From: Methylococcus sp. EFPC2
Lineage (GTDB): Bacteria; Pseudomonadota; Gammaproteobacteria; Methylococcales; Methylococcaceae
DNA length: 64,000 nucleotides
Direction of reading: 5' to 3'
Assembly: GCF_016925495.1 (NCBI RefSeq)
Contig: NZ_CP070491.1
Coordinates: forward strand, 992,001 to 1,056,000
Shown: positions 61,840 to 64,000 of the stretch, in pieces
How the letters are laid out: every line of letters begins with the position of its first letter
Numbering within the stretch: position 1 is the first letter of the stretch
Notes under the pieces: generated by a model
Database searches by the model: none
Seen by the model: only the letters and a program-made list of their open reading frames with translations
What the model was told of the DNA's origin: nothing
Made by a program: the position numbers and the translations under genes

Positions 61840-63060
61840 ATGAAGTTCCGCACCTTGCTGTGGGCCAGCTTGGCGTGGCCTTTGGGGGCATTGGCCCAGG
61901 ATAATGGCGAGCGGGCGTCGTTGGAGCAACTGATTCAGGAAGCGCGGGCGCACAACCCGGACATCATGGCCGGACGCCAGCGCTGGGAGTCCGGCAAGGC
62001 GGTCATCCCCCAGGTTCAGACCCTGCCCGATCCCAAGGTGCTCCTCGGCTACCGGGACATGACTCCGAACCGGGAAGTGATGTATGGCATGAGCCAGGAA
62101 GTGCCGTTTCCGGGCAAACTCCGGCTCAAGGGCGAGATCGCCACGCGTGATGCGGAGCGCATGGAGCAGGATTACCTGGCAACGCAATTGGCCGTCATCG
62201 CCCGCCTCAAGGAGTCGTTCTACGACCTGCACTTTGTTCACGATTCCATCAATGTGCTTGGGCGGACCAAGCAGTTGCTGGAGGAATTCGAGGACACGGC
62301 CCAGTCCCGCTACTCGGTCGGCCAGGCGGCCCAGCAGGATGTGTTGCGGGCGCAGACCGAGATTTCGCGTCTCCTGGCGCGCCTGGCTTCGCTGGAACAG
62401 AAGCGGCAGTCCCTCCACGCCGACATCAACCGGATTCTCAACCGGTTGCCCAATGACCCGCTCGCTCCGCCGGGCGAAATTGAGTTCACGCCCCTGCGCC
62501 ATTTACCCGCCGAACTGAACGCGCTGCTGGATCAGTCCTCGCCCTTGCTGCATGGCCAGCAGAAAACCCTGGAGCGCGGCGATCAGTCCATTGCCCTGGC
62601 CAAGCGGGAGTATTACCCGGACTTCGAACTGGACGCGCGGGGACTGCACGACAATGCCATGAAGACCGATGGCTACCAGGTGATGCTCAACGTCAAAGTG
62701 CCCCTCTACTTCGCTACCAAGCAGCGGGAAGGCGTGAATGAGGCGGTGGCCGGGCGCGAAGCCTCGTTCCAGGATTTGCAGGCGCTGCGTCAGGAACTGC
62801 TGTCCCGCATCCGCGACAACCTGGCCCAGGCCGAACGCGCGGAAAAGCTGGTCAAGCTGTTGAAGGACGCCATCGTCCCGCAATCGCGCCTTACCCTGGC
62901 CTCGGCCCAGGCCAGCTACGCCGTGGGCAAGGTGGATTTCCTGACCCTGCTCAATAGCCTGCTGACCCTGCAGGAAAACGAACTGGAATTTCACAGCGAA
63001 CTGGCCGAACACGAGAAGGCCCTGGCCCGACTGGAAGGCATCCTCGGAGAAACGCCATGA
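61840..63060 (+). CDS. TolC-family outer-membrane factor, third copy
   Basis: The product has 406 residues from ATG 61840 (GAGGAG 8 nt upstream; signal peptide ends GALAQ). ATG 61813 in frame also has an SD (AGGAG) and overlaps the methyltransferase stop, adding 9 residues. OEP repeats are visible (LIQEARAHNPDIMAGRQRWE; LAKREYYPDFELDARGLHD). It is closest in layout to the cusC product of 51226-52530 (shared QEVPFPGKLRLKG-type stretch) and overlaps the next gene by 4 bp. Confidence 0.85.
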   Translation: MKFRTLLWASLAWPLGALAQDNGERASLEQLIQEARAHNPDIMAGRQRWESGKAVIPQVQTLPDPKVLLGYRDMTPNREVMYGMSQEVPFPGKLRLKGEIATRDAERMEQDYLATQLAVIARLKESFYDLHFVHDSINVLGRTKQLLEEFEDTAQSRYSVGQAAQQDVLRAQTEISRLLARLASLEQKRQSLHADINRILNRLPNDPLAPPGEIEFTPLRHLPAELNALLDQSSPLLHGQQKTLERGDQSIALAKREYYPDFELDARGLHDNAMKTDGYQVMLNVKVPLYFATKQREGVNEAVAGREASFQDLQALRQELLSRIRDNLAQAERAEKLVKLLKDAIVPQSRLTLASAQASYAVGKVDFLTLLNSLLTLQENELEFHSELAEHEKALARLEGILGETP

Positions 63061-64000
63061 GCACGCGATTGCGCGACCTACTTCTGGGTGCGGCACTGGG
63101 AATCCTGGTAAGCCTGGTCGCCTTCCTTGTCCTGCGGCAACAGCCTCCGGCATCCATGCCTTCATCGTCCCCGCCGCTCGAAGCATCGGCTCACAAGGCA
63201 GATGACGGAACGGTCGGAACTCAGGCGGTGGCAGAAGAACACGCAGCCCATAGGCAGTTGCCGTCGCCCTCCGCGGAACATTCCATGGTTATCAGCCCGG
63301 AAAGGCTGCAATCCATAGGCGTCAAGTTCGAACCCGCAGTTAGGCGGCCCCTGGAGCGAGCGATCCGCACCGTAGGCCGGGTGGAAGTCGACGAGCGCCA
63401 AGTTTCCCGTGTCACCATCAAGCTGGAAGGATGGATAGACAAGTTATTCGTGAATTACACGGGTGCACAGGTCAAACAGGGCCAAGTGCTATTCACGCTC
63501 TATAGCCCGGAATTGTTGGCTACCCAGGAAGAATACCTGATCGCCTTGCGCAGCAGCCGGACGCTGGGGAAGAGCGAGTTTCCGGAAGTCGCCGCCGGTG
63601 CCAAAGCACTGCTGGAGGCATCACGTCGTAGACTGTTGCTTTGGAACATCGAGGAAAGCCATATCCACGATCTGGAGCGCACCGGGAAGGTGCTGACCAC
63701 CTTGCCGATCCACGCGCCCCGCAGTGGCACGGTGATCAACAAGATGGCCGTGGAAGGTTTGCAGACCAAACCGGGAGACGAGTTGTACACCATCGCCGAC
63801 CTGTCACGCATCTGGATCGTCGGCGATATCTACGAGTACGAGATGCCCCTCATCGCCATCGGCCAGACCGCCAACGTGAGCTTATCCTATGCACCGGATG
63901 CGCCACTGCAGGCGCGCATCGGCTTTATCTATCCCACGGTCGATCCGCAGACTCGCACTGCCAAGGTCCGCTTTGAACTGGATAATCCGGGCGAGCGGCT
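63057..64000 (+). CDS. RND periplasmic adaptor (CusB-like), cut by window end
   Basis: The frame is open from ATG 63057 to the right edge (314 complete codons, no stop). A membrane anchor (LLLGAALGILVSLVAFLVL) is followed by a His-containing linker and the adaptor core (VTIKLEGWIDKLFVNYTGAQ, YSPELLATQEEYLIAL, IHAPRSGTVINKMAVEGLQT, IGFIYPTVDPQTRTAKVRF). It is homologous to the CusB at 52527-54197 but lacks its three metal-binding repeats. A second CusA-type gene is expected beyond the edge. Confidence 0.88.
   Translation, partial: MSTRLRDLLLGAALGILVSLVAFLVLRQQPPASMPSSSPPLEASAHKADDGTVGTQAVAEEHAAHRQLPSPSAEHSMVISPERLQSIGVKFEPAVRRPLERAIRTVGRVEVDERQVSRVTIKLEGWIDKLFVNYTGAQVKQGQVLFTLYSPELLATQEEYLIALRSSRTLGKSEFPEVAAGAKALLEASRRRLLLWNIEESHIHDLERTGKVLTTLPIHAPRSGTVINKMAVEGLQTKPGDELYTIADLSRIWIVGDIYEYEMPLIAIGQTANVSLSYAPDAPLQARIGFIYPTVDPQTRTAKVRFELDNPGER

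Overview
The window looks like part of a large integrative conjugative element (ICE), or a related plasmid, in a GC-rich proteobacterium. A metal-loaded gammaproteobacterium such as a methanotroph is my impression only; nothing in the window fixes the taxon. The backbone has the gene content and order of the SXT/R391-IncA/C group. A mating-pair-formation operon (traL-E-K-B-dsbC-V-A-[PLMP-domain gene]-C-trbI-trhF-trbC/W/U-N, 34.9-48.4 kb) and a DNA-recombination/chelatase-like operon (ssb-bet-yqaJ-cobS-like AAA-WGR-DUF3150-DUF4942-cobT-like VWA, 0.1-10.1 kb) both lie on the minus strand. Accessory cargo fills the interval between traN and ssb and the region upstream of traL, the positions of known SXT hotspots. 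Relaxase, coupling protein, traF/G/H, regulators and element ends are not in the window.

Layout. 0.1-10.1 kb: backbone operon in which eight genes are each preceded by a similar structured leader whose stems covary. 10.4-11.3 kb: an AcaB/DUF1845-like gene, then a scar joining fragments of a cusA and an arsR. 11.3-22.3 kb: metal island (DUF2703, arsR, a Met/His-rich periplasmic protein, czcCBA, YnfA-like protein, CadA-type ATPase, degenerate nuclease-fold protein). 22.3-25.4 kb: remains of a Tn4430-like Tn3-family transposon (candidate end, repeat-bearing resolution site, frameshifted tyrosine recombinase, 5' half of tnpA) joined directly to the 3' half of a family 2A encapsulin shell gene. 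25.4-30.6 kb: frameshifted encapsulin-cargo cysteine desulfurase, OsmC protein, small unknown gene, and an O-acetylhomoserine/serine sulfhydrylase; together a sulfur-metabolism module. 31.1-32.7 kb: an IS1182-type insertion sequence. 33.1-34.7 kb: a secreted apiosidase-like glycoside hydrolase.

34.9-48.4 kb: F-type transfer genes, tightly overlapping. 48.7-49.9 kb: divergent Fic gene with an in-frame stop. 50.2-64.0 kb: second metal island on the plus strand: SmbP-like protein, cusCBA (CusB carries three tandem metal-binding domains), two tandem-duplicated lipoproteins with hairpins, a type II P-type ATPase, a methyltransferase, and the start of a further TolC/CusB pair that runs off the right edge.

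The two metal islands would export divalent (Czc, Cad) and monovalent (Cus) ions, with small periplasmic binders as buffers. The encapsulin locus is broken at shell and cargo level, so its activity is doubtful. No tRNA, rRNA or CRISPR array was seen.
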